From NCBI GenBank assembly GCA_945874535.1, contig CAMCGZ010000002.1:137585-199049 (forward strand): a stretch of DNA of 61,465 nt, in the 5' to 3' direction. The notes below the pieces were generated by a model, which did no database searches, was not told the DNA's origin, and was given only the letters and a program-made list of their open reading frames with translations. Made by a program: the position numbers and the translations under genes. The stretch is from Bdellovibrio sp. ZAP7. Lineage in GTDB: Bacteria > Bdellovibrionota > UBA1018 > CAIMNF01. Positions within the stretch are counted from its first letter, which is position 1; every line of letters starts with the position of its first letter. Of this stretch, positions 33,973-42,787 are shown one piece after another.

Positions 33973-34776
33973 TTGGAGATCGTTGAGGTCCCGGCAAAAA
34001 TCTTCCTGATCGGAGAGTACCTGGTCCTTGAGGGCGGGGATGCTGTCCTCGAGGCGATCCGTCCCGGCTACCGTTTCGTGTTCGGAGAAGGTATCGCGGA
34101 TGCGCTTCCTCATCCCGAGTCGCCTGCAGGCATGCTGCTCAAGGAGGCGAGTGCAGAGAGTGTCCGTTTCAGGTTGCTCGCAGGCTCTTCCCCGGCTGGT
34201 TTTGGCGGTTCCACGGCGGAGTGCTTGATGGCCTGGAAGCAAGTTCATGGTGTGTGGCCGGATCCCGAGGAGATCCACCTCTGGTACCGACGGCACGTAC
34301 CCCGTGCGAGTGGAGCCGATTTGTTGCTTCAGGCCCGGAAGACCGGAACCGCTCGGATCGGATCGCCACCTCGGGTTTATGAGAGGATGCACCTGCTCGA
34401 GCGCTTGCTACCCTCTAAACAGCCCACCCATTTGGATCTGGCTCTTGAGCGATCGCCGATCCGCTCTCAGGTGTTGAGTTCTCTGGTTGCGCGCTTCCGG
34501 AGTCAAGTGATCGAGCCGGTCGAGGGTGGCTTCGGCGTGCTCGGTGAGTTCGCCGAAGAATTGCATCAGACGGGACGCGAAACTGAGGATGCGAGACAGA
34601 TCCGTAAGTCACTTCAGTCGATCGAAGGGGTCGAGGGTGTGAAGGGGTGCGGGGCCGGGCTTCATGACCAGTTTTTAATGGTGCTGAGCCCCGGAGTCAG
34701 TGCGACTTCTGTGAGCCCCGCAGTGGAGCAGGTGGGGCTCCGCTTCCGGGCTTCGCTTGCGGAGTGTGTATGGTGA
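33973..34776 (+). CDS. GHMP kinase, probable phosphomevalonate kinase
   Basis: 267 residues with TTG start at 33973 preceded by GAGG. GHMP kinase motifs: VPAKIFLIGEYLVLEGG (motif 1), SSPAGFGGSTAECL (ATP-binding loop, motif 2), and GVKGCGAGLHDQFLMVL (motif 3, with Cys in place of Thr). Its place directly ahead of mvaD and mvk makes the phosphomevalonate kinase step the natural role. The sequence is short and diverged, so the specific activity is inferred from context. Overlaps mvaD by 7 bases. Confidence 0.7.
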   Translation: MEIVEVPAKIFLIGEYLVLEGGDAVLEAIRPGYRFVFGEGIADALPHPESPAGMLLKEASAESVRFRLLAGSSPAGFGGSTAECLMAWKQVHGVWPDPEEIHLWYRRHVPRASGADLLLQARKTGTARIGSPPRVYERMHLLERLLPSKQPTHLDLALERSPIRSQVLSSLVARFRSQVIEPVEGGFGVLGEFAEELHQTGRETEDARQIRKSLQSIEGVEGVKGCGAGLHDQFLMVLSPGVSATSVSPAVEQVGLRFRASLAECVW

Positions 34777-35798
34777 AGGTTTTCGCCCCGGTCAATATTG
34801 CCTGGATCAAGTACATGGGAAAGCATGCGGGGAAACCTTCGAATCCCTCTTTGTCGATGACGCTTTCCAAGTCGGGGACCCACACCCGGATCACCCGCTT
34901 GGCGGATGCCGACCATCTGGAGTTCCGATTCTCTGATCAGGGCTATGTTCCGCCCGAAGTGGGCAGGAAGAAGGCATTTGCGTTTCTTTCCGATATCGCA
35001 TCTTTCCGGTCGGCACTGGAACCCTTTGGCTTCAATGTCGGGGTTGTATCCGGGGTTTACTGGATTCAAACCCGAAATACCGTACCCGCCGGAACAGGAA
35101 TCGCGACGAGTGCATCGGGATTCGCAGCTTTGACACTGGCCTGGGCTGGGGTTTTGTGCGGTCAAGACTTACTTAGATTTCGTGAGTGTTTTGAAAGTGA
35201 TCCGGACCTCCGGAAGGCACTCGCCTCCGTGTCGGCGAAAGGGTCCGGAAGTTCCTGCCGTTCTTTCGGCGGTCCCTTCGTAGAGTGGGATCCCGACTCC
35301 GGCATTACCGAATGGAGTCCCGAAAAAGAGTATACCGATTTCATTCTTTTGCTCGAGCCCGGTGAAAAAGTCGTTTCATCGAGCGAGGCCCACGAGCGAG
35401 TCCGAACCTCGCCCCGTTTTTCCGGTCGCGATGAGCGGGTAAGAGAAAGACTGAAGCGCGTTCGGGAGGGTCTCCTCGGTGCGGAAGGAAAGGCCCTTCC
35501 CGCTGTGGTGCTCGAGGAAGCCATCGACATGCACGAACTGTTTCATACCAGTGTACCTCCTTTCCGGTATTGGAACGCCGAAAGTGAGGCGTGGATGATG
35601 CGCATCCGTGAAGGGGATATGGGCTTACCTTCAAGAAATGCCATTCTCACCTTCGATGCCGGAGCCAATGCCCACTTGTTCGTGCCGTCTGAGGAGGCCG
35701 TTCTTTGGGAACAGTATTTGACCCGGGTTCATCCCGGGCTGAAAACAGTCAGAGATTTTAGCGGAAAAGGAGTGCGATTCGATGACTCGGATTTCTGA
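34770..35798 (+). CDS. mvaD: diphosphomevalonate decarboxylase
   Basis: Makes isopentenyl diphosphate from diphosphomevalonate with ATP. 342 residues; motifs FAPVNIAWIKYMGKH, NPSLSMTLSKSGTHT, GIATSASGFAALTLA, KGSGSSCRSFGGPFVEW, and ILTFDAGANAHLF with the catalytic Asp. The usual Tyr/Trp before GK is Met here. ATG at 34770, with GGAG 6 bases before, is preferred over a GTG 6 bases earlier. Overlaps the upstream gene by 7 bases and mvk by 17. Confidence 0.95.
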   Translation: MVKVFAPVNIAWIKYMGKHAGKPSNPSLSMTLSKSGTHTRITRLADADHLEFRFSDQGYVPPEVGRKKAFAFLSDIASFRSALEPFGFNVGVVSGVYWIQTRNTVPAGTGIATSASGFAALTLAWAGVLCGQDLLRFRECFESDPDLRKALASVSAKGSGSSCRSFGGPFVEWDPDSGITEWSPEKEYTDFILLLEPGEKVVSSSEAHERVRTSPRFSGRDERVRERLKRVREGLLGAEGKALPAVVLEEAIDMHELFHTSVPPFRYWNAESEAWMMRIREGDMGLPSRNAILTFDAGANAHLFVPSEEAVLWEQYLTRVHPGLKTVRDFSGKGVRFDDSDF

Positions 35799-36660
35799 TT
35801 TCACCATCGAAGTTCCTGCCAAGTGGGTGCTCACCGGGGAACATGCCGTTCTGAGAGGTAAGTCGGCGATCGCCTTTCCTCACCCTACGTTTTCATTGAA
35901 GCTGATTTACCGGAAACAAAAGGGATTTTCGATCACGGCGAATCCTTTCCAGTCGGTGGTCCGGAGTCTCATCGGTCGGGCTCTCGAGTACCTCGGGCAG
36001 GATTCCCGCTCCTTCGATTCGGGCGAGGTCGATATCCGGAGTCAGATCCCGATCGGAGCCGGTCTCGGATCTTCTGCGGCGCTGTGCACCGCGATTGCAC
36101 GTTTGGTGATTTGGAAAACCGGTGTGGATGAGACTGCCTGGATTCCGCTCTCGACTCATTTGGAAGACGTGTTCCATGGCAAGAGCAGTGGCATGGATGT
36201 CCATGCGATCGCTCACGCTCGCCCGATCGAGTTTTCCATGAGCGATGGAGCCCGTCCTTTGTCGGGTGTCGATCGCATGCCGAGATTCGAGCTCTACGAT
36301 TCCGGGCTGCGTGGCCAGACCCTGGACTGTGTGGAAAAGGTGAAGCATTGGCGCCAGGTTCACCCGCACCTCGCCGATCGCTTTGACCAAAAAATGGGTG
36401 AGGCGACACAACTGGCCAGAGAAGGCTTGCTCGAGTTTCAAAATGACCCATCGAAGGGAGAAGAGCGGATTGCCAGAGCTATGCAGGACGCGCAGAACTG
36501 CTTCGAGACCTGGGGGCTGCTCACACCCGATTTGATCGGCCAAAAGCACGAGCTTTTGAAGCAGGGCGCTCTGGCGGTGAAGCTGACGGGGGCCGGTTTA
36601 GGCGGTTTCTGGGTGGCTTTATGGAGCAGTCAGTCAGGCGCACTTGACAACCGCGAATAA
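35782..36660 (+). CDS. mvk: mevalonate kinase
   Basis: 292 residues; GHMP motifs EVPAKWVLTGEHAVLRG, IPIGAGLGSSAALCTAIA, and AVKLTGAGLGGFW; catalytic Asp in HGKSSGMDVHAIAHAR. Phosphorylates mevalonate as the first of the three kinase/decarboxylase steps encoded here. Starts 17 bases inside mvaD. HMG-CoA synthase, reductase and isomerase genes are not in the window. Confidence 0.95.
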   Translation: MTRISDFTIEVPAKWVLTGEHAVLRGKSAIAFPHPTFSLKLIYRKQKGFSITANPFQSVVRSLIGRALEYLGQDSRSFDSGEVDIRSQIPIGAGLGSSAALCTAIARLVIWKTGVDETAWIPLSTHLEDVFHGKSSGMDVHAIAHARPIEFSMSDGARPLSGVDRMPRFELYDSGLRGQTLDCVEKVKHWRQVHPHLADRFDQKMGEATQLAREGLLEFQNDPSKGEERIARAMQDAQNCFETWGLLTPDLIGQKHELLKQGALAVKLTGAGLGGFWVALWSSQSGALDNRE

Positions 36661-36703
36661 GAGACCATTGTTAGTATCAAAGACTGTTAGGAGGATTGTT
36701 CAC

Positions 36704-37636
36704 ATGTTCACTTGGGTTAAGCGCATCGGTTTGTTCATGCTCGTCAACATCCTGGTCATGTTCACCCTGACCTTCGTGATGAAGCTCTTCGGGGTCGGCC
36801 ATTACATGACCGCCTATGGAATCGATTATCGGGCTTTGGCCATCATTTGCCTGATCTGGGGTATGGGCGGCTCGCTCATTTCCTTGTTGCTCTCGCGCTT
36901 CATGGCGAAGTCGATGATGGGCGTCGAGGTGATCGATCCGAATACCCGCGATCCCGAGCTGGGCAATCTGGTTCACATGGTCCACACTTCCGCACGCTCG
37001 GCAGGGCTCAGCACCATGCCCGAGGTCGGAATTTACGATTCGCCGGATCTGAATGCCTTTGCCACAGGGCCCTCCCGGTCGCGTTCATTGGTCGCTGTTT
37101 CAACCGGACTCCTGTCTCGCATGAGTAAGGCCGAAGTCGAAGGGGTGATCGCCCATGAGATCGCCCACGTTGCCAACGGTGACATGGTGACCCTCACCCT
37201 GATCCAGGGTGTGGTCAACGCCTTTGCGATGTTCCTTGCCCGGATTCTGGTATTCGCGATTTCCCAGGCCACGCGCAGTGATGACGAACGCGAGCGGGGT
37301 CGCGGAGGTCTCGGATACTTCGCCGAGTACATGCTGATTCAACTGTTCGAGATGGTGTTCCTGGTTTTCGGATCCATGGTGGTTGCTTGGTTCTCGCGCT
37401 GGAGGGAGTTCCGCGCCGATCACGGCGGGGCCAAGGTTGCCGGACGTGAGAAGATGATCGCCGCTCTGAGAAAACTCCAGATGGCTTACGAACAACCTTT
37501 CAATGCCGAGCCGGCTCCGGCTGCAATGCAGGCGCTTCAGATCTCGAACCGCAAGGGCGGGTTCCTCAGATTGTTCGCCTCCCATCCGCCCCTCGAAGAG
37601 CGCATCGCCGCTCTCGAGAATACCCGGATGTTCTGA
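36704..37636 (+). CDS. htpX: membrane zinc metalloprotease HtpX
   Basis: 310-residue inner-membrane protease for quality control. Two N-terminal membrane helices (IGLFMLVNILVMFTLTFVM; ALAIICLIWGMGGSLISLLL), the zinc motif GVIAHEIAHVANGD, the downstream ELLARFRADHGG-like region (SRWREFRADHGGAKVAGREK), and C-terminal FASHPPLEERIAALE. ATG at 36704 has AGGAGG 9 bases before; a longer frame from 36644 overlaps mvk. 43 bases separate it from mvk, so it may have its own promoter. Confidence 0.95.
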   Translation: MFTWVKRIGLFMLVNILVMFTLTFVMKLFGVGHYMTAYGIDYRALAIICLIWGMGGSLISLLLSRFMAKSMMGVEVIDPNTRDPELGNLVHMVHTSARSAGLSTMPEVGIYDSPDLNAFATGPSRSRSLVAVSTGLLSRMSKAEVEGVIAHEIAHVANGDMVTLTLIQGVVNAFAMFLARILVFAISQATRSDDERERGRGGLGYFAEYMLIQLFEMVFLVFGSMVVAWFSRWREFRADHGGAKVAGREKMIAALRKLQMAYEQPFNAEPAPAAMQALQISNRKGGFLRLFASHPPLEERIAALENTRMF

Positions 37637-37650
37637 TTCCAATCAGCTGA

Positions 37651-38691
37651 TCAACGTGAGAGGCGCTTCTGTTCGACAAGAATGTCTTGCAGGAGCGCTT
37701 CCATGTTTTTCACCTCGGGCTCGCTGTCCTTGAAGTCCTGCGCGTAAGAAATCAGGGATTTCATGAGGGGCATGACTCCCAGTATCCAGGCTTCCTGGTT
37801 CTCGAAGATCCGCTCTTTGGTCTTCAGAAGCTCCATTGCCAGGAGGTGGGTGGTACCCGCCAAGTGGAAGTAAGAGGGGAGCTGGGAAGGGTCCACAGAG
37901 AGATTCGAGAAGATCCAATTCTGGATCCGGATCAAACGCTCCAGTCGCGCCTTTTGATCCGGTAGGGCGCGCACATCCTTCAGGTTCACCGTCTTGATGC
38001 GATTCTGGATCCAAGCCCGGTTGCTCGGAAGATCATCCTTTACCTTCATCGAGGCGAGAGTCTTCTGGAAGAGCGTCCTGCCTGCGTCCCCGATCGGATT
38101 CGATGCGGTTTTGAGTGAGAACAGCTGGACGGCTCCGGCAGGAGTGATCACGGCATACCGGTCGATCCGGTAGGTACCGGCTTGAATGAACAGGTGCACG
38201 CCCCGGGCACTCCAGGGGTCCAAGCCATCGAACCAGGTCAGGACCTTCTGGTGTTTTTCGTGCTCCGTCTCATCGGGAAACAGAAGCTGTTTGAACTTCG
38301 ACTTCTGCTCTTTGCACGAAAAGCCCGATTGGAAACATCTCCGCCAGGCTTCGGCACTTTGATTGGCCAAGAGGGTCCTCGGTCCATGCAGGGTGAGCTC
38401 GACCTCGATCGGCTTCCAGATTTGTACCAGGCTGCTGATGAATTGGGTGGGCGGTCCTTTTTGGTACGTCAAGCGCGTGACGATCGGATCGCCTTCGAAT
38501 TGCGCGGGCCAGATCCCAATCGTATACCCGAAAGGCAGAAGGCTCTCTTCATCGGGGTTCTGCGGAAAGGTGTTCTCGATCCACTCGGTGGCCAATCCCT
38601 TTTCAAAGGGTGACCGAACCGTCATCAGTACGGTACCGACAATCAGTCCAGCGAGCGCCACGCCCAAAATCAAGGGTTTTTTGGTGATCAT
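37651..38691 (-). CDS. membrane-anchored protein of unknown function
   Basis: 346 residues. One N-terminal membrane helix (LILGVALAGLIVGTVLMTV) without a clear cleavage site, so a periplasmic protein anchored in the inner membrane. Predicted mixed alpha/beta, with Cys at RRCFQSGFSCKEQKS. No family recognised. Divergent from the MotA-like gene across 30 bases, with which it could share control. Confidence 0.62.
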   Translation of the reverse strand: MITKKPLILGVALAGLIVGTVLMTVRSPFEKGLATEWIENTFPQNPDEESLLPFGYTIGIWPAQFEGDPIVTRLTYQKGPPTQFISSLVQIWKPIEVELTLHGPRTLLANQSAEAWRRCFQSGFSCKEQKSKFKQLLFPDETEHEKHQKVLTWFDGLDPWSARGVHLFIQAGTYRIDRYAVITPAGAVQLFSLKTASNPIGDAGRTLFQKTLASMKVKDDLPSNRAWIQNRIKTVNLKDVRALPDQKARLERLIRIQNWIFSNLSVDPSQLPSYFHLAGTTHLLAMELLKTKERIFENQEAWILGVMPLMKSLISYAQDFKDSEPEVKNMEALLQDILVEQKRLSR

Positions 38692-38721
38692 ACTGAGAGA
38701 TAGGGTACACTAGGAGGAAGA

Positions 38722-39456
38722 ATGATCAAGGGTCTCGGCGTTTTCCTCATGGTGCTTTATGCGGGGTTTTCGTTTCAACTCGAGGGTTTCGGCCCCGGAC
38801 TCTCTTTCGGAATCGTATTGGTATTGACCCTGGTCAGCGGGCTCGGTGCGGTCTACTGCCTGGCGGCTCCGGAAGGGTGGAATCCCGGTTCATGGTCTCT
38901 TATGGGAGCACCCTACAGTTTGAACCCCGATGCCATGATTCGCGAACTCGAGACACTGGCTCGCACGGTCCGGCAGGAGGGCCTGTTGGCTTTGGAATCG
39001 CGGAGGAAAGACCTGAAGGATCCTTTTTTACGGCACCTCATGAAGAAGGTGATGGATGGACACGAGAAATCCGCACTTTTGCCGCTGGTCCGTTCACAGT
39101 GTGAGACCCGTTTCCGGATCATTGAATTGAATCGCGACTTTTTCGAACGGTTTGCGGGTTTGGTACCTCTGGTGGGTTTGGTTCCCACTTTGGTCATGCT
39201 CGGTTCATTACTGATGCGTACCGGGTCGAGCGGTTTCGGTCTGGCCTTTGTTCCGTTCGGGTTCATGTTGTTCTTCCAATTGGTCCTTGAGGCCGGATTC
39301 GGCGGACAATTCGAGTCCTTGCGCGAAGAGACCCGGATGCATTTCGATCTGCTCGAAGAAGGTCTGACTTGCATTCAGGACGGAGTCACCGTCGAATTGG
39401 TGGGAGACCGTCTTAGGTCTAAGGTCCAGGTGAATCCGAGATGGGCCGACGCTTGA
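38722..39456 (+). CDS. MotA/TolQ/ExbB-like membrane protein
   Basis: 244 residues with four membrane helices: two near the N-terminus (LGVFLMVLYAGFSFQ; LSFGIVLVLTLVSGLGAVYC), a cytoplasmic segment, and two further (FAGLVPLVGLVPTLVMLGSL; FGLAFVPFGFMLFFQLVLEA). The cytoplasmic segment ELETLARTVRQEGLLALESR resembles MotA, where a similar stretch follows the second helix. Pro residues in helices 3 and 4 also fit. Followed at once by a MotB-like gene overlapping by 16 bases. It may be a MotA-family channel subunit for a process other than the flagellum. AGGAGG site before the ATG. Confidence 0.6.
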   Translation: MIKGLGVFLMVLYAGFSFQLEGFGPGLSFGIVLVLTLVSGLGAVYCLAAPEGWNPGSWSLMGAPYSLNPDAMIRELETLARTVRQEGLLALESRRKDLKDPFLRHLMKKVMDGHEKSALLPLVRSQCETRFRIIELNRDFFERFAGLVPLVGLVPTLVMLGSLLMRTGSSGFGLAFVPFGFMLFFQLVLEAGFGGQFESLREETRMHFDLLEEGLTCIQDGVTVELVGDRLRSKVQVNPRWADA

Positions 39457-40034
39457 GTCGCGGTGCCCGGATCTCGGTTTATCAAGGGTTGGCAGTAGTA
39501 GCGCTCGGACTTTTTGCTTCTCGAGTGGAAGCCCCGTTGAGCGGAGCTTCCGCTGCACCCTCTCCGACCCCGGTTCCAACCCAGGAGGCCATGAGTCCTC
39601 ATGCTCTCCAGATCCTGCACAAGCGTTTGCAGGAGAGCGAGTGGTTCAGGACGAAAGTGGATGGGGTCCGTCTCTCTCGAACTCCCCACCGTGTCATCAT
39701 TTCTATCGAAAATGACGAGCTCTACGAAGGGCAATCGGCCTCCATTTCCCAGGTTTGGCTGCCGCTGATCGACGGTTTGGCCGGGACGCTTCTTCCGGAA
39801 CTCGGGCCCTCACTGCAAGTCCGGATTGAAGGGTTCAAGGAAGACCGGGATGAAACACAGGGAGTTTCTGTGTTCACTCAGATGGGCGATTACCGTCTCG
39901 CTACGGAGCGCGCTTCTTGGTTCGTGGATTATCTCGAGCGTAATTTCCCCGGGTTCCGCCGCCTGAAGGTCCGATTGGGAGCGGGAATCGCTTCCAGTGC
40001 CGAGAGAATCGAAATTCATATCGAAATGCGCTAG
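39441..40034 (+). CDS. MotB-like protein with an OmpA-type domain and no proton-binding Asp
   Basis: 197 residues. A single N-terminal membrane helix (YQGLAVVALGLFASRVE), then a Pro/Ser-rich linker and an OmpA/MotB-type peptidoglycan-binding-like domain from about residue 75 (LYEGQSASISQVWLPLIDGL, then ATERASWFVDYLERNFPGF, then RLKVRLGAG). The layout and partner suggest MotB, but the membrane helix has no Asp equivalent to the proton-binding Asp of MotB. The pair may therefore conduct no protons, or have another role. Overlaps the MotA-like gene by 16 bases. Confidence 0.55.
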   Translation: MGRRLSRGARISVYQGLAVVALGLFASRVEAPLSGASAAPSPTPVPTQEAMSPHALQILHKRLQESEWFRTKVDGVRLSRTPHRVIISIENDELYEGQSASISQVWLPLIDGLAGTLLPELGPSLQVRIEGFKEDRDETQGVSVFTQMGDYRLATERASWFVDYLERNFPGFRRLKVRLGAGIASSAERIEIHIEMR

Positions 40035-40050
40035 GGGGCGCGATTCCGGA

Positions 40051-41091
40051 TCAGCGACCGTAAGTCGACCAGAAGTGCTCGAGGTAGCGCATCGTCGCAA
40101 GGGTTTCCTCATCCCGACTGAGGCCTCCCATTCCGACCTTGCCCCTCAGACCGTAAAAAACCTGGGCAGGTGGCGCCACGAATTCGGTGGCCGGGATTCC
40201 GACTCCAGTCCCCGTGTGGCGGGAGACTTCCTGCTTGCGGACCCAGTCTTCGTCGAAATCCAGCGAGATCGTGCTCGGTCTCAGGATACCTTTCTCTTTC
40301 ATCCCTTTCCGGATGTAGTCGGAGTCATATGGAAACGTCATGATCACATTCCCCATGCGTCCGCCGCCATACAGCTGCGGGTTCCCCTCGCTGAGCAATT
40401 GGTAAAGACTCACATTCGAAGAGCGGAAAAAATACACTTTGTAATTCGGGTCGCCACCGCCGTAGTTCAATGCGATGTCCCCGCGCGAAATCATGATCCC
40501 CCCGCGATCCACATATTCCTCGAGGATGCCCCCGTGAAGATTGAAGTGAAACCCGAACTCCTCATGCCCGTACTTCTGTTTGAGTTTTCCGACGACTTCA
40601 TCACCGACCCGTTCCAGGTAGGCCTGACGGTCGGCTTTGTTCATGAGGCGGATTTGTCCCACTTCGGTTTGGACCGCCGGGCGGATTTCCGGCCAGAGAT
40701 CGGCCTGCTCGCTCAAGCGGGTTTTTTTCCTGAGGTCCCACAGGCGGTAGGCCACAGAACTCCGGTCTGAGGGGGGCGACAGTTCGGTCAGCTCGCCCGC
40801 GCGTTTCGGCTTGATCCGGTAGTCCTTTCCGTCGTCTGCGCGGATCTTGATCTCCTCGAATGAATGACTGATCACTTCACCTTCGAGTTTGGAACCCTTC
40901 ACCTGGAATCCGACCCTCGATCCGGGGGCAAGCCCCAGAATCGGATCCGGAGACGCTACTTTCTTTCCAAAAACAGAAGAGAAGAACCGGGTGAAGCACG
41001 AGTCGGCCCGAGCAGTCGGAGTGCCAAGCGAAAGCTGGACTCCGAGGAGGAAGAGTGTCGCAAAAAGGGTAGGACGGGCCATGAGTTTCAT
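40051..41091 (-). CDS. exported protein of unknown function
   Basis: About 346 residues, start uncertain among a GTG at 41100 and ATGs at 41091 and 41082; all keep the signal peptide (LFATLFLLGVQLSLGTPTARA). After it lies an SH3-like segment (LAPGSRVGFQVKGSKLEGEV, then FEEIKIRADDGKDYRIKPK), followed by an alpha/beta domain with HFNLHGGILEEYVDRGGIMI and SRGDIALNYGGGDPNYKVYF. No family recognised. Divergent from the diguanylate cyclase gene. Confidence 0.6.
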   Translation of the reverse strand: MKLMARPTLFATLFLLGVQLSLGTPTARADSCFTRFFSSVFGKKVASPDPILGLAPGSRVGFQVKGSKLEGEVISHSFEEIKIRADDGKDYRIKPKRAGELTELSPPSDRSSVAYRLWDLRKKTRLSEQADLWPEIRPAVQTEVGQIRLMNKADRQAYLERVGDEVVGKLKQKYGHEEFGFHFNLHGGILEEYVDRGGIMISRGDIALNYGGGDPNYKVYFFRSSNVSLYQLLSEGNPQLYGGGRMGNVIMTFPYDSDYIRKGMKEKGILRPSTISLDFDEDWVRKQEVSRHTGTGVGIPATEFVAPPAQVFYGLRGKVGMGGLSRDEETLATMRYLEHFWSTYGR

Positions 41092-41163
41092 CCCGATCAC
41101 AGGATACCATGATTTTGAGTGATTTCATGGGCTTATTCGGATGGGATGACCTCGTAAAAAAAC

Positions 41164-41190
41164 TCAATTTTTTGACGCTTTTGCCGATAA
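41164..41190 (+). promoter_or_regulatory. sigma28 (FliA)-type promoter of the diguanylate cyclase gene
   Basis: TCAATTTT, 11 bases, then a perfect GCCGATAA; the first part matches six of eight positions of TAAAGTTT. The -10 ends 7 bases before the ATG at 41198, so the transcript would be nearly leaderless. Confidence 0.6.
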
Positions 41191-41197
41191 GTCCAAT

Positions 41198-42184
41198 ATG
41201 AGTGACTCTTCTTCGGCCAAAAAAGACATGTTGCACGAGCTCTTCGAGGGCCGCATGGTCGGAGGAACGCTCTCCCAGTTGGCGAACTACTCGGATTTGT
41301 TCCACCGGATGGCTGAAGCGGTCTTCCTGGTGGATCGGCATTCCTTTCGAGTGCTCGAGTGCAACGAGGCCGCGCTCCGGTTGATTTCCCAAGAGGAGTC
41401 CCGGGTGCTCGGCACCGAACTCCCGAAGGTTCTGAAGGCCGAGGAGTTTCTCAACGGCAAATTGAAGGATCCGTTTCCCGGTACCGAGCTCGTTTATCAC
41501 GATGACCACGGCAACGAATTCGTTTTCGAAGTGGCTGCCGAGAAACTGAAGATCCTCGATTACATCGAGGTCATTCAGTTCATCGCTCGCGACATCACGG
41601 CCGAAAAGCGTGCCGAGCGAGAACTGCTCGAACTGAATGCCGTGCTCACCACGCTGTCGACCACGGACGAGATGACCCGCCTCAAGAATTACCGGTACTT
41701 CAAAGAAGTCCTGGCATCGGTCCATCACCAGGCCATTTCCTTTCAGGGCCAGTACGGGGTGATTTTCATCGATGTCGACCATTTCAAGAAATTCAATGAC
41801 CGGAACGGACATCCCGCAGGAGACGATGTGCTCCGGATCGTCGCTCGGACCCTTCAGGAATGCGTGCGTTCGCAGGACCTTCCTGCTCGCGATGGTGGGG
41901 AAGAATTCGTCGTATTGTGCAGGAATTCCGATATACAAGAAACCAGACTCCAGGCCGAGGTGATCCGTTCCCGGATTGAGCAAACCGTATTTCCTTTCGG
42001 AGAATTCCAACCGCTCGGTAAGGTGACGGTGAGCGTCGGAGTTTCTTCCTTTCCGGCATGCGGACATACTTTTGAAGCAGTGCTCGAACACGCCGACCAG
42101 GCGCTCTATGTCTCGAAAGAGCAGGGGCGGAACCGGGTCACCGCGTTCACCGAGCTTCCTGAAAAAGACAAGAAAGTGTCCTAA
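41198..42184 (+). CDS. PAS-GGDEF diguanylate cyclase
   Basis: 328 residues, cytoplasmic. An N-terminal PAS domain (about 30-140, with DLFHRMAEAVFLVDRHSFRV) joins a GGDEF domain: IDVDHFKKFNDRNGHPAGDD, then ARDGGEEFVVL with the signature GGEEF at 233-237. RSQD five residues before it is an intact RxxD inhibitory site. Together these predict an active, product-inhibited c-di-GMP synthase. A sigma28-like promoter directly upstream suggests control with flagellar/motility genes. With PilZ in this window it indicates c-di-GMP signalling. Confidence 0.92.
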   Translation: MSDSSSAKKDMLHELFEGRMVGGTLSQLANYSDLFHRMAEAVFLVDRHSFRVLECNEAALRLISQEESRVLGTELPKVLKAEEFLNGKLKDPFPGTELVYHDDHGNEFVFEVAAEKLKILDYIEVIQFIARDITAEKRAERELLELNAVLTTLSTTDEMTRLKNYRYFKEVLASVHHQAISFQGQYGVIFIDVDHFKKFNDRNGHPAGDDVLRIVARTLQECVRSQDLPARDGGEEFVVLCRNSDIQETRLQAEVIRSRIEQTVFPFGEFQPLGKVTVSVGVSSFPACGHTFEAVLEHADQALYVSKEQGRNRVTAFTELPEKDKKVS

Positions 42185-42226
42185 ATCCGTCTTATTTCCG
42201 ACGGACTTCGGTGATAGAATCCTCTC

Positions 42227-42787
42227 ATGGCCATCAGAAAAGTCGCCCGCATGGGTCATCCTATATTACGTAAAAAGGCGCGTGAATTGACTCGAGAAGA
42301 AATCCTCTCAGCCGAGACCCGCAAACTCGTGCAAGACCTGCTCGAGACCATGGACGAGTACGGTGGAATCGGCATCGCAGCCCCTCAGGTGCATGAGTCG
42401 GTCTCGCTGGCCATCATCGATTACCAAGAAGACGAAGAGAACCCCATTCCTCCCACGGTGGTGGTGAACCCGAAGATCACCGTGATGGAGGAGACCAAGC
42501 AAGGATATTGGGAGGGATGCCTCTCGGTGCCAGAGATCCGGGGCTTGGTGTATCGACCACGGAAGATCCGGGTCGATTTCAAGGATCTCGAGGCCAAGGA
42601 TCGTTTCATCGTGGCGGAAGGGTTTCTGGCCACCGTCTTCCAGCACGAACTCGATCATCTGAGCGGAGTGCTCTTTGTCGACCGGATTGAATACGGCCCG
42701 GGAACTTCTCCGATCGCTTTCACCGAAGAGTACGCAAAGCACCTGGCGCATGAGCGGGCCGAGGACATCGGGGAACTCGATGATTAG
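42227..42787 (+). CDS. def: peptide deformylase
   Basis: Removes the formyl group from nascent proteins. 186 residues; the three deformylase motifs are all present: GIGIAAPQV, EGCLSVPEIRG with the metal Cys, and QHELDHLSGVLF (HExxH). The N-terminal VARMGHPILRKKARE is typical. The last bases overlap the next gene, so deformylase and D-Ala-D-Ala dipeptidase are coupled. Confidence 0.96.
   Translation: MAIRKVARMGHPILRKKARELTREEILSAETRKLVQDLLETMDEYGGIGIAAPQVHESVSLAIIDYQEDEENPIPPTVVVNPKITVMEETKQGYWEGCLSVPEIRGLVYRPRKIRVDFKDLEAKDRFIVAEGFLATVFQHELDHLSGVLFVDRIEYGPGTSPIAFTEEYAKHLAHERAEDIGELDD

Noticed and set aside
40051-41091. ADP-ribosyltransferase-like signature in the exported 346-residue protein
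   Set aside because: Some R, S and E residues occur but not in the needed order or context, so no function is assigned.
40877-42259. Minus-strand open frame of 460 residues over the diguanylate cyclase
   Set aside because: It is antisense to a clear GGDEF gene and extends into the divergent gene; no motif, no ribosome site. High GC makes such frames common.
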